DNA from: Winogradskyella psychrotolerans
GTDB taxonomy: Bacteria > Bacteroidota > Bacteroidia > Flavobacteriales > Flavobacteriaceae
Assembly (NCBI RefSeq): GCF_018860565.1
Contig: NZ_JAHKPS010000028.1
Location: forward strand, 124,001-188,000
DNA length: 64,000 nucleotides
Direction of reading: 5' to 3'
A model generated the notes under the pieces. That model saw nothing but the letters and a program-made list of their open reading frames with translations. It had not been told where the DNA came from and did no database searches. The position numbers and the translations under genes were made by a program. Positions 15,929-25,162 of the stretch are shown piece by piece (the first letter of the stretch is position 1; every line of letters begins with the position of its first letter).

Positions 15929-18685
15929 TTATCTCTGGTTGTTTTTGGTAGTATCAAAAACGTAATCTATAACTTCTTGATGTCTCTTTTTAGAACGCAC
16001 AGAACTACCTGCAGCTGGAGCGCCATAAGGTCTTCTACTTGCCACTCTAAATTGCTTAGCTTCATCTAAATGCATTAACATATGACTATAAGCTCCCATG
16101 TTTCTTGGTTCTTCTTGAGCCCAAACAATATCTTCTGCGTTTTTATATTTTGCTAAAACAGCTCTAATGTCTTCTGCTGGTAATGGAAATAATTGCTCTA
16201 TTCTTACTAATGCAACATCTTCTCTTCCTAGTTTTTCTTGCGCTTCTAATAAGTCATAATAAAACTTACCAGTCATAAAAACTAATGTTTTCACTTTATC
16301 AGCTTTAGCATTAGCATCATCAATTAGCATTTTAAAACTTCCGTTTGCAAATTCATCTACTGTAGACACTACTTTTGGGTGACGTAACAAACTCTTAGGT
16401 GTAAAAACAATTAACGGCTTTCTGTAATCGGCTATCATTTGTCTTCTTAATAAATGGAACATGTTAGCAGGTGTTGTACAATCTGCTACAAACATGTTAT
16501 CTTTTGCACATAATTGTAAATAGCGCTCCATACGTGCCGAAGAATGTTCTGCTCCTTGACCTTCATAACCGTGAGGTAATAACATCACCAATCCGTTTTG
16601 GAGTTTCCATTTATCTTCTGCAGCAGAAATATATTGATCTAACATTATTTGTGCTCCGTTGCTAAAATCACCAAACTGAGCTTCCCATATAGTTAATGTT
16701 TTAGGACTTGCCATAGCATAACCATAATCAAAACCTACAACTCCGTATTCAGATAATAATGAGTTATAGATAAAAAACTTCCCTTGGGTATCACTTAAAG
16801 TATTGTGAAGAATAATTTCCTCCTCACTATCTTCAACTTTAACAACAGCATGACGATGCGAAAACGTACCACGTTCTACATCTTGGCCTGATATACGAAC
16901 ATCATTACCTTCTAACAAAATAGAGCCATAAGCTAAATGTTCTGCCATTGCCCAATCCAAACGATTTTCATCAAACATCGTTTGTCTCGATTCAATTAAG
17001 CGCTGAATCTTTCTAATAAATTTCTTATCCTTTGGTAAATTAGAAATTGATTTTGTAATATTCTCTAGTCTTTCCTTAGGATAACGCGTATCTACAGGAA
17101 GCATCATTTTATCTTCTTCTGCAGTTTTAAAATCTACCCATTCATTTTGCATAAATGGAGTAATCTCTGTTTTCTTTATCTTACGAGAATCTTCAAGTTT
17201 TTCTTCAAGCTTATCCTTGTATTCTTTTTCTATTTTAGTAACAAAGTTTTTATCAATAACGCCTTCATTCATTAATCGCTGCGCATAAATGTCTCTTGGA
17301 TTATTGTGCTTTGCTATTGCTTTGTATAATAATGGCTGTGTAAATTTAGGCTCATCACCTTCATTATGTCCATATTTTCTATACCCTAGCATATCAATAA
17401 AGACATCACGCTTAAATTTCATTCTAAAATGTAATGCAAATAATGTAGCATGTACTACAGCTTCAACATCATCTGCGTTTACATGCAAAACAGGTGAAAG
17501 TGTAACCTTACCAACATCTGTACAATACGTACTAGAACGTGCATCTAAATAATTAGTAGTAAAACCAATTTGGTTATTAACTACAATATGTATCGTTCCG
17601 TTGGTTTTGTATCCATCAAGTTGCGCCATTTGGATCAACTCATATACTAAACCTTGACCTGCAATTGCAGCATCACCATGAACAATAATAGGTAATACTT
17701 GAGATGGGTTATCAGAATATTTGTCGTCTTGTTTAGCTCTAACAATTCCTTCTACAACAGCTCCAACCGTTTCTAAGTGTGAAGGATTTGGTGCTATATT
17801 TAGATTAATTTTTTTACCTGCATCACTAACACGATCACTAGTCCAACCTAAGTGGTACTTAACATCACCATCAAAAACTTCTTGCTCGTAATCTTTACCA
17901 TCAAACTCGCTAAAAATATCTTTTGCAGATTTACCGAAGATATTTGTTAAGGTACTTAAACGACCACGATGGGCCATTCCCATTACAAATTCTTTTACAT
18001 CATATCCAGAAGCATGCTCAATTAAAGCATCTAAAGCCGGTATTAATGCTTCACCTCCTTCTAAAGAGAATCGTTTTTGACCTACATATTTGGTATGTAA
18101 AAAGTTTTCAAACGAAACCGCTTCATTTAGTTTTCTTAAGATTGTTTTCTTCTGATCTGGAGAGAACTGCGGATGATTGTCATTGACATTAAGCTTCTGC
18201 TGAATCCATTTAATTTCTTCAGGTTTTCTGATGTACATATACTCTACACCAATAGATTCACAATACACTTTTTCTAAGTGATCAATAATAACTTGCAACG
18301 TTGTAGATCCTAAACCTAACACTTCTCCTGCTGAGAAAGTGCTTTGCAAATCATTTTTTGACAATCCGAAGTTTTCAATTTCTAAGGTTGGTGCATATTT
18401 ACGTCTTGCACGTACAGGATTTGTTTTAGTAAACAAATGACCTCTACTTCTGTAGCCATCAATAAGCTTTAAAACTTGAAATTCTTTTTGAACCTGTTCT
18501 GGTATTTGTGTAGAAACACCTTCTACAATTTCACCATCTAATCCGTAATTTTCGGATCCAAAGTCGTAACCTTGAAAAAAGGCACGCCAACTTGGTTCTA
18601 CAGAGTCTGGGTTTTTTAGGTATTGGTCGTATAGGTCAGCAAAATAAGCTGTGTGTGCCGCGTTGAGAAAGGAATATTTATCCAT
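15929..18685 (-). CDS. sucA: 2-oxoglutarate dehydrogenase E1
   Basis: 918 residues, the usual length. The N terminus (FLNAAHTAYFADLYDQYLKNPDSVEPSWRAFF in two halves) is the E2-binding peptide of SucA. The thiamine-diphosphate region contains MAHRGRLSTLTNIFGKS and HGDAAIAGQG...NNQIGFTTN. The C-terminal pyrimidine-binding half has LPHGYEGQGAEHSSAR and WAQEEPRNMGAY. It decarboxylates 2-oxoglutarate and passes succinyl to SucB, encoded next. The E3 subunit is not in this window. Confidence 0.97.
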   Translation of the reverse strand: MDKYSFLNAAHTAYFADLYDQYLKNPDSVEPSWRAFFQGYDFGSENYGLDGEIVEGVSTQIPEQVQKEFQVLKLIDGYRSRGHLFTKTNPVRARRKYAPTLEIENFGLSKNDLQSTFSAGEVLGLGSTTLQVIIDHLEKVYCESIGVEYMYIRKPEEIKWIQQKLNVNDNHPQFSPDQKKTILRKLNEAVSFENFLHTKYVGQKRFSLEGGEALIPALDALIEHASGYDVKEFVMGMAHRGRLSTLTNIFGKSAKDIFSEFDGKDYEQEVFDGDVKYHLGWTSDRVSDAGKKINLNIAPNPSHLETVGAVVEGIVRAKQDDKYSDNPSQVLPIIVHGDAAIAGQGLVYELIQMAQLDGYKTNGTIHIVVNNQIGFTTNYLDARSSTYCTDVGKVTLSPVLHVNADDVEAVVHATLFALHFRMKFKRDVFIDMLGYRKYGHNEGDEPKFTQPLLYKAIAKHNNPRDIYAQRLMNEGVIDKNFVTKIEKEYKDKLEEKLEDSRKIKKTEITPFMQNEWVDFKTAEEDKMMLPVDTRYPKERLENITKSISNLPKDKKFIRKIQRLIESRQTMFDENRLDWAMAEHLAYGSILLEGNDVRISGQDVERGTFSHRHAVVKVEDSEEEIILHNTLSDTQGKFFIYNSLLSEYGVVGFDYGYAMASPKTLTIWEAQFGDFSNGAQIMLDQYISAAEDKWKLQNGLVMLLPHGYEGQGAEHSSARMERYLQLCAKDNMFVADCTTPANMFHLLRRQMIADYRKPLIVFTPKSLLRHPKVVSTVDEFANGSFKMLIDDANAKADKVKTLVFMTGKFYYDLLEAQEKLGREDVALVRIEQLFPLPAEDIRAVLAKYKNAEDIVWAQEEPRNMGAYSHMLMHLDEAKQFRVASRRPYGAPAAGSSVRSKKRHQEVIDYVFDTTKNNQR

Positions 18686-18724
18686 TATACTTTTTGAGAC
18701 GTTTTCGTTTCAACATAATTTATT

Positions 18725-18732
18725 CAAAAATA
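18725..18732 (-). promoter_or_regulatory. -7 box of sucA-sucB
   Basis: TATTTTTG on the minus strand fits TAnnTTTG, 39 nt before the sucA ATG. No clear -33 element. Confidence 0.5.
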
Positions 18733-18802
18733 CAACTTTTACTAAATATAGATAAGGATTTATTATATTTATAACATATAGAAATTAACGCTCCCAATTA
18801 TT

Positions 18803-19345
18803 ATGAATAACAATTCCATTTCCTTAACAAAATCTTTACTTATTACTATCTCTATTTGCCTTTGTAGCACAAGTGCATTCTCACAAGACCAAAGACCTAA
18901 TAATCAGAGCTTTTGGAGGAATGTAGAATTTGGTGGTGGCCTTGGCCTTAACTTTGGCGATGGTTTTTTTAGTGGTGCTATTTCTCCTAATGCAGTTTAT
19001 AGGTTTAACCCTTATGTGGCAACAGGTGTTGGCCTTAATTTTTCATACAGCTCACAAAAAAATGTTTTTAAATCTACGGTTTTAGGAGGAAGTATTATTG
19101 GGCTTTTTAATCCAGTCAATGACATTCAGATTTCAACAGAATTTGAACAACTACATGTAAACCGAAAATTTGACGATAGGTTTATAACAAATCTTGAAGA
19201 AGACTATTGGTATCCTGCCTTATTTATAGGAGCAGGTTACACCAGTAGAAATGTAACTATTGGTATTAGATATGATGTACTCTATGATAAAGACAAGAGT
19301 ATTTATTCCGAAGCATGGATGCCATTTGTTAGATTTAGATTTTAA
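18803..19345 (+). CDS. Small outer-membrane beta-barrel protein beside sucA
   Basis: 180 residues. A Sec signal ends near residue 28 (STSAFSQ). The body reads as barrel strands (FGGGLGLNFGDGFFSGAISPNAVYRF split across two strands, ATGVGLNFSYSS, FIGAGYTSRNVTIGIRY) and ends with the aromatic strand PFVRFRF. It is divergent from sucA. I recall such neighbours being named after 2-oxoglutarate decarboxylase in some genomes, but nothing in the sequence supports enzyme activity; it looks like a structural or pore-forming barrel. Confidence 0.75.
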   Translation: MNNNSISLTKSLLITISICLCSTSAFSQDQRPNNQSFWRNVEFGGGLGLNFGDGFFSGAISPNAVYRFNPYVATGVGLNFSYSSQKNVFKSTVLGGSIIGLFNPVNDIQISTEFEQLHVNRKFDDRFITNLEEDYWYPALFIGAGYTSRNVTIGIRYDVLYDKDKSIYSEAWMPFVRFRF

Positions 19346-19589
19346 ACTAAACACTCTCTCTTTTCCTTTTTTAATACCTTATAAGGTAAAATACATTGAT
19401 TCTTAATCTTACTAAAACACCTTAAATAGAGTTTTGTGACATCAGTTTAATATGAATGTTATAAAACTTTATTTAAGGGCTTTCTCTAATTTTATTCTCA
19501 ATTTAAAATACACATAAACAACTCAAAATCAAATCTATTTGATGTGTTCTTGATTTATTTTTCTAAATAGGACAAATAAGTCTCAAATA

Positions 19590-19601
19590 TGACATAAGTC
19601 A
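19590..19601. promoter_or_regulatory. Predicted Crp/Fnr-family operator of the nos operon
   Basis: TGACATAAGTCA is a perfect TGAC-N4-GTCA palindrome, the core of Dnr/NnrR/Fnr-type sites. Its centre lies 33 bp upstream of the centre of the -7 box, about -40 from the start of transcription, the position of a class II activator. No -33 TTG is present. The same arrangement occurs at 27071-27113. Confidence 0.65.
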
Positions 19602-19624
19602 TGTTTTTATTGTAGCATGCACTC

Positions 19625-19632
19625 TAAATTTG
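19625..19632 (+). promoter_or_regulatory. -7 box of the nos operon
   Basis: TAAATTTG matches TAnnTTTG, 20 nt before the cytochrome c ATG at 19653. Confidence 0.6.
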
Positions 19633-19652
19633 CTAAACTTAAATCTAGAACG

Positions 19653-20138
19653 ATGAGAAAATATTTAAAACTATTATCAATGATTGCTATTGCAACTATG
19701 CTTAGTTGTGGTGGTAACGACAAGAAGAAAGAAGAAACAGGTTACGGTAAAAAAGCACCAGCCAAAGTAGAAAAGAAAGTTGCAGCTTCGCAACGTATAG
19801 AACTTACTAACAAAGGTGTTGGACCAATAACCTCTATAACCCTAGGTGCAGAAATAGATCAAGATATGGCTGAGCATGGTAAGGACGTTTACGCAAAAAT
19901 GTGTACCGCTTGTCATAAGGCAGACAAAAAATTTATTGGTCCTGCACCAACAGGAATTTTAGAAAGAAGAACTCCTGAATGGGTTATGAACATGATTTTA
20001 AACCCAGAACAAATGGTTAAAGAAGATCCATTGGCCAAAGATTTACTAATGGAATTTAATGGAGCTCCTATGGCTAACCAACATCTTACTGAAGAAGAAG
20101 CTAGAGCTGTCTTAGAATATTTCAGAACCTTAAAATAA
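19653..20138 (+). CDS. Lipoprotein c-type cytochrome of the nos cluster
   Basis: 161 residues from the ATG at 19653. An upstream in-frame ATG at 19617 would overlap the promoter, and the signal peptide starts at MRKYLKLL. Lipobox LSC puts a lipidated Cys at residue 19. One haem site, CTACH (C84, C87, H88), and a probable distal Met in GAPMANQHLT define a small class I cytochrome c. As the first gene of a clade II nos operon it probably hands electrons to NosZ in the periplasm. It ends 6 bp before the fasciclin gene. Confidence 0.88.
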   Translation: MRKYLKLLSMIAIATMLSCGGNDKKKEETGYGKKAPAKVEKKVAASQRIELTNKGVGPITSITLGAEIDQDMAEHGKDVYAKMCTACHKADKKFIGPAPTGILERRTPEWVMNMILNPEQMVKEDPLAKDLLMEFNGAPMANQHLTEEEARAVLEYFRTLK

Positions 20139-20144
20139 TAAACC

Positions 20145-20717
20145 ATGAAACCAATTAAACATGAGTTTCTTGTTTTTATAATCGCAATACTTTTCTGTTC
20201 TTGTAAAGACACGAGCAAAGACGCTTCAGCCTCGTCTTCAGACGTAACCATCGAAACACAATCCACTGAACGAACTGGTCAAGCCTTTATTGAGGACGAC
20301 AGAAGCACAACCGTGCTAAGTATCGCTATGGGCTCTGAAGACCACACGACTTTAGTTGCTGCTGTACAAGCTGCTCAATTAGAAAATGCTTTAGTAAACG
20401 CAGGGCCATTAATGGTTTTTGCACCAACAAATGAAGCTTTTGCAGCTTTGCCAGAAGGTACTGTTGAAAATTTATTGAAACCTGAAAACAAAGATGCTTT
20501 GGCTAATATTTTAAAGTATCATGTAACTCCTGGAAACTATTCTAAAGACTTTTTAAAGAAATTTAAAAAACTAGGTCAGGCTAATAATGATTATGTAAAG
20601 GTAGAAGTTGTAGACGGAGAACCTATGATTGGAGGTGCAAAAATATTAGCAAGTATTAAAGCTGGCAACGGTATTGTACATGTTATAGACAAGGTTTTAT
20701 TGCCTCCAACTGAATAA
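20145..20717 (+). CDS. Fasciclin (FAS1)-domain lipoprotein in the nos operon
   Basis: 190 residues. A lipoprotein signal with CSCK near residue 20 is followed by one FAS1 domain (about 50-188): LMVFAPTNEAFAALPEGTV is the H1 box, ILKYHVTPG the central YH motif, and GIVHVIDKVLLPP the H2 box. FAS1 proteins mediate adhesion or protein contacts. Its place between the cytochrome and nosZ suggests a periplasmic partner of NosZ or its electron donor; this is inference from position only. Confidence 0.88.
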   Translation: MKPIKHEFLVFIIAILFCSCKDTSKDASASSSDVTIETQSTERTGQAFIEDDRSTTVLSIAMGSEDHTTLVAAVQAAQLENALVNAGPLMVFAPTNEAFAALPEGTVENLLKPENKDALANILKYHVTPGNYSKDFLKKFKKLGQANNDYVKVEVVDGEPMIGGAKILASIKAGNGIVHVIDKVLLPPTE

Positions 20718-20744
20718 TACAAACGCTAATTAAAACGATAAACA

Positions 20745-22703
20745 ATGAAAAAAATACTAAAATCAACACTTGCAATTGTAGCGGTTTTTGCCGTTTTTAC
20801 AAGCTGCAACAATGCCGATAAGTCTAGTAATTCTGGAGCCTTATCTAGCAACAATGCAGAAAAAGTTTATATAGCACCTGGAGAACACGATTCCCATTAC
20901 GCCTTCATTTCTGGTGGCTATAGTGGTAACCTTACCGTTTATGGTTTACCATCAGGACGAATGTTTAAAGAAATTCCTGTATTCTCTCAATTTCCAACAA
21001 ATGGTTATGGCTATTCTGAAGAAACGAAACCTATGCTAGAAACCTCTTATGGTTTTGTGCCTTGGGACGATTCGCATCACCCAGACATTTCTCAAACCAA
21101 AGGAAAACTTGATGGTCGCTGGGTCTTTATTAATGGTAACAACACACCTCGTATTGCTAGAATTAGTTTAACCACTTTTGAAACTGAAGAAATTATTGAA
21201 GTGCCTAACAGTGCTGGTAACCACAGTTCTTCTTTTATAACAGAAAACACTGAGTATGTTGTAGCAGGAACACGTTTTTCTGTGCCAGTTCCTCAAAAGG
21301 ATATATCTATTAAAGACTATAAGGGTAACTTTAAAGGAGCTTTATCATTTATCTCTGTAGATCCAGAACATGGACACATGGATATTAAATTCCAAGTATT
21401 AATGCCAGGTTTCAACTACGATTTATCACATCCTGGACGTGGAAAATCTCATGGATGGTTCTTCTTCACCACATATAACACAGAAGAAGCCAACTCTCTA
21501 TTAGAGGTGAATGCATCTCAAAATGATAAAGATTTTATCGCAGCCATCAACTGGAAAAAAATTGAAGAATATGTAAATAATGGTGGTGGCACAATGATGC
21601 CAACGGAATACGCACATAACGTATATGATGATGACACACATACAGCTACTTCTACAATGAAAAAAGAAGTACGTGTCGTTAACCCAACAGAAGTACCTGG
21701 AGCAGTCTATTTAATTCCAACACCAAAATCACCTCATGGATGTGACGTAGATCCTTCTGGAGAGTACATTGTGGGTAATGGTAAATTGTCTGCTAATTTA
21801 ACTGTACACTCATTTACAAAAATGCTAGATGCAATTAAGAATGAAAAGTTTGCTGGTGAAGCTTATGACATCCCAATTTTAAATTTCGAAGATGTTTTAG
21901 CAGGCTCAGTGGAACAACCAGGATTAGGACCTTTACACACTGAATTTGATGGAAAAGGCAATGCTTACACCACGTTCTTTATTTCTTCTGAAGTTGTAAA
22001 ATGGAAATTAGGAACCTGGGAAGTTATTGACAGAAAACCAACCTATTACTCTGTAGGTCACTTAACCATACCTGGCGGAAACTCAGCAGAACCTTTTGGA
22101 AAGTACATGTTTGCCATGAACAAAATAACAAAAGACCGTTATTTACCAACAGGTCCAGAAATGGAGCACTCTGCACAACTTTACGATATCTCTGGAGACA
22201 AAATGGAACTGCTTCTAGATTTCCCTACACATGGCGAACCGCATTATGCCGCAGCTATTCCAGCAGAGATTGTTAAAAACAACTCTCGTAAAATCTTTAA
22301 GTTATCTGAAAATGAACATCCTAAAAAAGCACTTAGCGATGCCGACACTAAAATTGTTAGAGATGGTAAAAACGTTCATGTATATATGACAATGATACGT
22401 AGTCACTTTTCACCAGATAATATTGAAGGTGTAAAAGTTGGAGACAAGGTCTTCTTTCATATTACGAACCTAGAACAAGATTTTGATGTACCACATGGTT
22501 TTGCCATGATAGGTGCTAGAAATGCCGAATTACTAATCGCACCAGGACAAACAAGAACCTTAACTTGGGAACCTCAAAAAGTAGGTGTTTGGCCATTCTA
22601 TTGTACCGATTTCTGTTCTGCATTACACCAAGAAATGCAAGGCTATGTTCGTGTGTCTCCTGCTAATTCCGACATTGAATTGTCTTGGTCTCTAGGAGAA
22701 TAG
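20745..22703 (+). CDS. nosZ: Nitrous-oxide reductase, clade II (Sec/lipoprotein type)
   Basis: 652 residues. It has no twin-arginine signal; the N terminus is a Sec lipoprotein signal with Cys at 21 (FTSC), as in clade II NosZ. The seven-bladed propeller carries the CuZ histidines, starting with WDDSHHPD. The C-terminal cupredoxin domain has the full CuA motif CTDFCSALHQEM (C620, C624, H628, M631) and an upstream His in DVPHGF. It reduces N2O to N2 in the periplasm with electrons from cytochrome c. All accessory genes follow. A hairpin terminator lies 57 bp after the stop. Confidence 0.97.
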   Translation: MKKILKSTLAIVAVFAVFTSCNNADKSSNSGALSSNNAEKVYIAPGEHDSHYAFISGGYSGNLTVYGLPSGRMFKEIPVFSQFPTNGYGYSEETKPMLETSYGFVPWDDSHHPDISQTKGKLDGRWVFINGNNTPRIARISLTTFETEEIIEVPNSAGNHSSSFITENTEYVVAGTRFSVPVPQKDISIKDYKGNFKGALSFISVDPEHGHMDIKFQVLMPGFNYDLSHPGRGKSHGWFFFTTYNTEEANSLLEVNASQNDKDFIAAINWKKIEEYVNNGGGTMMPTEYAHNVYDDDTHTATSTMKKEVRVVNPTEVPGAVYLIPTPKSPHGCDVDPSGEYIVGNGKLSANLTVHSFTKMLDAIKNEKFAGEAYDIPILNFEDVLAGSVEQPGLGPLHTEFDGKGNAYTTFFISSEVVKWKLGTWEVIDRKPTYYSVGHLTIPGGNSAEPFGKYMFAMNKITKDRYLPTGPEMEHSAQLYDISGDKMELLLDFPTHGEPHYAAAIPAEIVKNNSRKIFKLSENEHPKKALSDADTKIVRDGKNVHVYMTMIRSHFSPDNIEGVKVGDKVFFHITNLEQDFDVPHGFAMIGARNAELLIAPGQTRTLTWEPQKVGVWPFYCTDFCSALHQEMQGYVRVSPANSDIELSWSLGE

Positions 22704-22759
22704 TCAATTACTTTTAAAAATTTAGGGAAATTTTGTTTTAGTGTTTATTTTCCTAATAT

Positions 22760-22798
22760 AAGGCGAGAGTTGACATGTCGCTCTCGCCTTTCTTTTTT
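22760..22798 (+). terminator. Hairpin terminator or attenuator after nosZ
   Basis: A 10-bp GC-rich stem (22760-22769 with 22781-22790) followed by a T-rich run. It lies inside the nos cluster, so partial read-through would set the nosZ to accessory-gene ratio. Confidence 0.75.
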
Positions 22799-22843
22799 AA
22801 ATCACTATGAACTGAATGATTAAATTAGATAATACTGAATATT

Positions 22844-23458
22844 ATGAAAAAGGCTGGAATTATAATGATTATAGGTTCATTACTCTTATTAGGGCTTTTT
22901 AAATTTCCTCTTTGGAACATTATGCTAGGTGCACCTCAATATCCTGATCCATTAGGAATGAATATCTATATTCAAGGTATTAAAGGTGTTGAAGAATTTG
23001 ATCTACAAAATATTGATGGTTTAAACCACTATATTGGCATGAAAACAATCCCAAAAGCAGAAGAAATGTGGGAGTTTTCAGTTTTTCCTAAAGTTATTCT
23101 AGGCATGGCCATTTTAGGGGTTGCTATTGGCCTGTTAGGCTTTTTTGAAAAGCTAAATTATAAATACTTTTTAGGTTGGTTTTTATTGATGTCCATACTT
23201 GGTATTTTGGGTATGTACGACTTTAACAATTGGTTAGTAGATTATGGTGGAAATTTAGATCCACACGCCATTATTAAAGTAACCAATCCAGATGGCACAC
23301 CAATGTCCTACAAACCACCATTAATTGGTTATAAAAAGTTACTAAATTTTGATGTCGATTCATGGCCTCACATAGGAGGATATCTTATGTTTATTGGCAT
23401 GGCACTAACCCTCATTGCTTTTTGGATAGGAAGAAAAGCAAGTTTGAGAACACCATAA
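22844..23458 (+). CDS. Four-helix membrane protein of the nos cluster
   Basis: 204 residues. TM helices at about 5-22, 83-102, 109-128 and 176-195; a periplasmic-looking loop between the first two carries conserved-looking polar residues. A second loop (NLDPHAIIKVTNPDGTP) precedes a WPHIGGYLMFIGMAL helix with a His. It occupies the place of NosB-type membrane proteins in clade II clusters, between nosZ and nosL. A role in NosZ maturation or electron supply is plausible but not shown by any motif. Confidence 0.7.
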   Translation: MKKAGIIMIIGSLLLLGLFKFPLWNIMLGAPQYPDPLGMNIYIQGIKGVEEFDLQNIDGLNHYIGMKTIPKAEEMWEFSVFPKVILGMAILGVAIGLLGFFEKLNYKYFLGWFLLMSILGILGMYDFNNWLVDYGGNLDPHAIIKVTNPDGTPMSYKPPLIGYKKLLNFDVDSWPHIGGYLMFIGMALTLIAFWIGRKASLRTP

Positions 23459-23484
23459 TAGTAATCTAAAAAAACACTACACTC

Positions 23485-23922
23485 ATGCAAACACTAAAAC
23501 ACTATTCAAGCCTTGTATTACTACTTCTGTTTTTAAGTTGTAATGTTGGTCCAAAACCCATAAATTACGGAAGCGACAGTTGTCAATTTTGCACCATGAC
23601 TATTGTAGATAAAGTTCATGCCGCAGAAATTGTAACTCAAAAAGGTAAAGTCTATAAGTTTGATGCTACCGAATGCATGATTAACTTTATAAAGGATTTT
23701 GACGCTACTGAAATTCAATTGTACTTATCTAATAACTACACAGAACCCGAAGTTTTAATTGATGCTACAAAAGCCACCTTTTTAATTAGCGAACAGATTC
23801 CTAGTCCCATGGGAGCCTTTCTTTCTGCCTTTAAAAACAAGTCAGATGCTGAAAAGTTCCAAGCAGATAAAGGAGGTCAATTATACACTTGGGAAACCTT
23901 ACTAGCAAAATTTAAAGCCTAG
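23485..23922 (+). CDS. nosL: NosL copper chaperone lipoprotein
   Basis: 145 residues. The lipoprotein signal ends at LSCN (Cys near 19). The motif DSCQFCTMTI gives the CxxCxM copper ligands typical of NosL, and ATECMINF and the SEQIPSPMGAFLSAF segment, with a further Met, follow as in the family. NosL delivers Cu(I) for the CuZ site of NosZ in the periplasm. It ends 4 bp before nosD. Confidence 0.92.
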   Translation: MQTLKHYSSLVLLLLFLSCNVGPKPINYGSDSCQFCTMTIVDKVHAAEIVTQKGKVYKFDATECMINFIKDFDATEIQLYLSNNYTEPEVLIDATKATFLISEQIPSPMGAFLSAFKNKSDAEKFQADKGGQLYTWETLLAKFKA

Positions 23923-23926
23923 TAAC

Positions 23927-25162
23927 ATGAAACATATTTTAGCTTTATTAGCCGTCATTATAATGACTCCATTTACTTATGCCCAAACTGTTGAAGTTTG
24001 CAAAACCTGCCCTATTTCAACATTAAGCGATGGTATTGCACAGGCAAAGGATTTTGATACCATTGTCGTTAAAAAAGGCACCTATAAGGAACATAATGTT
24101 ATCGTTGATAAACCCTTGACCATCATTGGAGAAAATTATCCAATTATTGATGGTGAATTAAAAGGCGAAATCATTACAATTATTTCAGATAATGTTACTG
24201 TAGATGGTTTATTCATCATTAATGTTGGTAATAGTTATACTGCAGATTACGCAGCCATCCGTGTTAAAAACAGTAAAAATTTCTTGATTCAAAATTTGGT
24301 TTTAGAAAAGTTATTCTTCGGAATTTATATCGAAAAATCAAGAGATGGTAAAGTCTTTCACAATAAAATAATTGGGGAAGCTGTAGAGGAATATAATTCC
24401 GGAAATGGTATTCAACTTTGGTACAGTAAAAACGTACTGATTGAACATAATTTTGTGCAGCATGTTAGAGACGGTATTTATTTAGAGTTTTCTAATTTTT
24501 GCACCATAAAGAACAACGTCAGTGCATTAAACGTGCGTTATGGCTTACACTTTATGTTCTCTAATGACGATTTATACGAAGACAATACCTTTGAAAACAA
24601 TGGGGCTGGTGTTGCTGTGATGTTTTCAAAACGTATAAAAATGTTTAATAATAGTTTTAAAGAAAATTGGGGAACCGCCTCTTATGGCTTATTGCTGAAG
24701 GAAATTAACGATGCCGAAATTAAAGGCAACACCTTTGAAGACAACACTATTGGTATTAATGTAGAAGGTTCTAACCGTATAAATTATATGCACAATACCT
24801 TTGAAAATAATGGCTGGGCGATTAAAGTGAAAGGCGCCTGCTACACCAATAGCTTTACAGAAAACAACTTTTTGTATAATTCCTTTGATATTGCCTACAA
24901 TAGCAAAGTCAATGATAATGAATTCGATAAAAATTACTGGAGCAGCTACACAGGTTACGACTTAGATAAAAATGGCATTGGAGATATCCCTTACCGCCCC
25001 GTAAAACTATTTTCATACATCGTAAATCGTACGCCAGAAACCATCATTTTACTACGAAGTATGTTTATAGACATCATTGATTTTTCTGAAAAAGTTTCAC
25101 CTGTTTTTACACCAGATGACTTATTAGACAACAACCCTCAAATAAAAAAACTAACATGGTAA
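23927..25162 (+). CDS. nosD: NosD, periplasmic beta-helix copper-site maturation protein
   Basis: 411 residues with a Sec signal (cleavage after TYAQ, about residue 20). The body is a right-handed parallel beta-helix of about ten CASH-type turns (repeats like NNTFENNGAGVAVMFS, KGNTFEDNTIGINVEG). The C terminus has the NYWSSYTGYDLDKNGIGDIP motif of NosD. It works with NosF and NosY and overlaps nosF by 7 bp. Confidence 0.94.
   Translation: MKHILALLAVIIMTPFTYAQTVEVCKTCPISTLSDGIAQAKDFDTIVVKKGTYKEHNVIVDKPLTIIGENYPIIDGELKGEIITIISDNVTVDGLFIINVGNSYTADYAAIRVKNSKNFLIQNLVLEKLFFGIYIEKSRDGKVFHNKIIGEAVEEYNSGNGIQLWYSKNVLIEHNFVQHVRDGIYLEFSNFCTIKNNVSALNVRYGLHFMFSNDDLYEDNTFENNGAGVAVMFSKRIKMFNNSFKENWGTASYGLLLKEINDAEIKGNTFEDNTIGINVEGSNRINYMHNTFENNGWAIKVKGACYTNSFTENNFLYNSFDIAYNSKVNDNEFDKNYWSSYTGYDLDKNGIGDIPYRPVKLFSYIVNRTPETIILLRSMFIDIIDFSEKVSPVFTPDDLLDNNPQIKKLTW

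Larger units (their letters stand above)
19346..19652. other. Intergenic region before the nos cluster
   Basis: 307 bases without a gene. It holds the perfect palindrome TACCTTATAAGGTA (19375-19388), which lacks a following T-run, then the operator at 19590-19601 and the -7 box at 19625-19632 of the nos operon. Confidence 0.7.

Noticed and set aside
18803..19345. 2-oxoglutarate decarboxylase name for the gene next to sucA
   Set aside because: Signal peptide and barrel strands, no cofactor or catalytic motif; the name probably spread from the neighbour.
19375..19388. Palindrome TACCTTATAAGGTA as a terminator
   Set aside because: No T-run follows and the stem is AT-rich; left as an unexplained palindrome.
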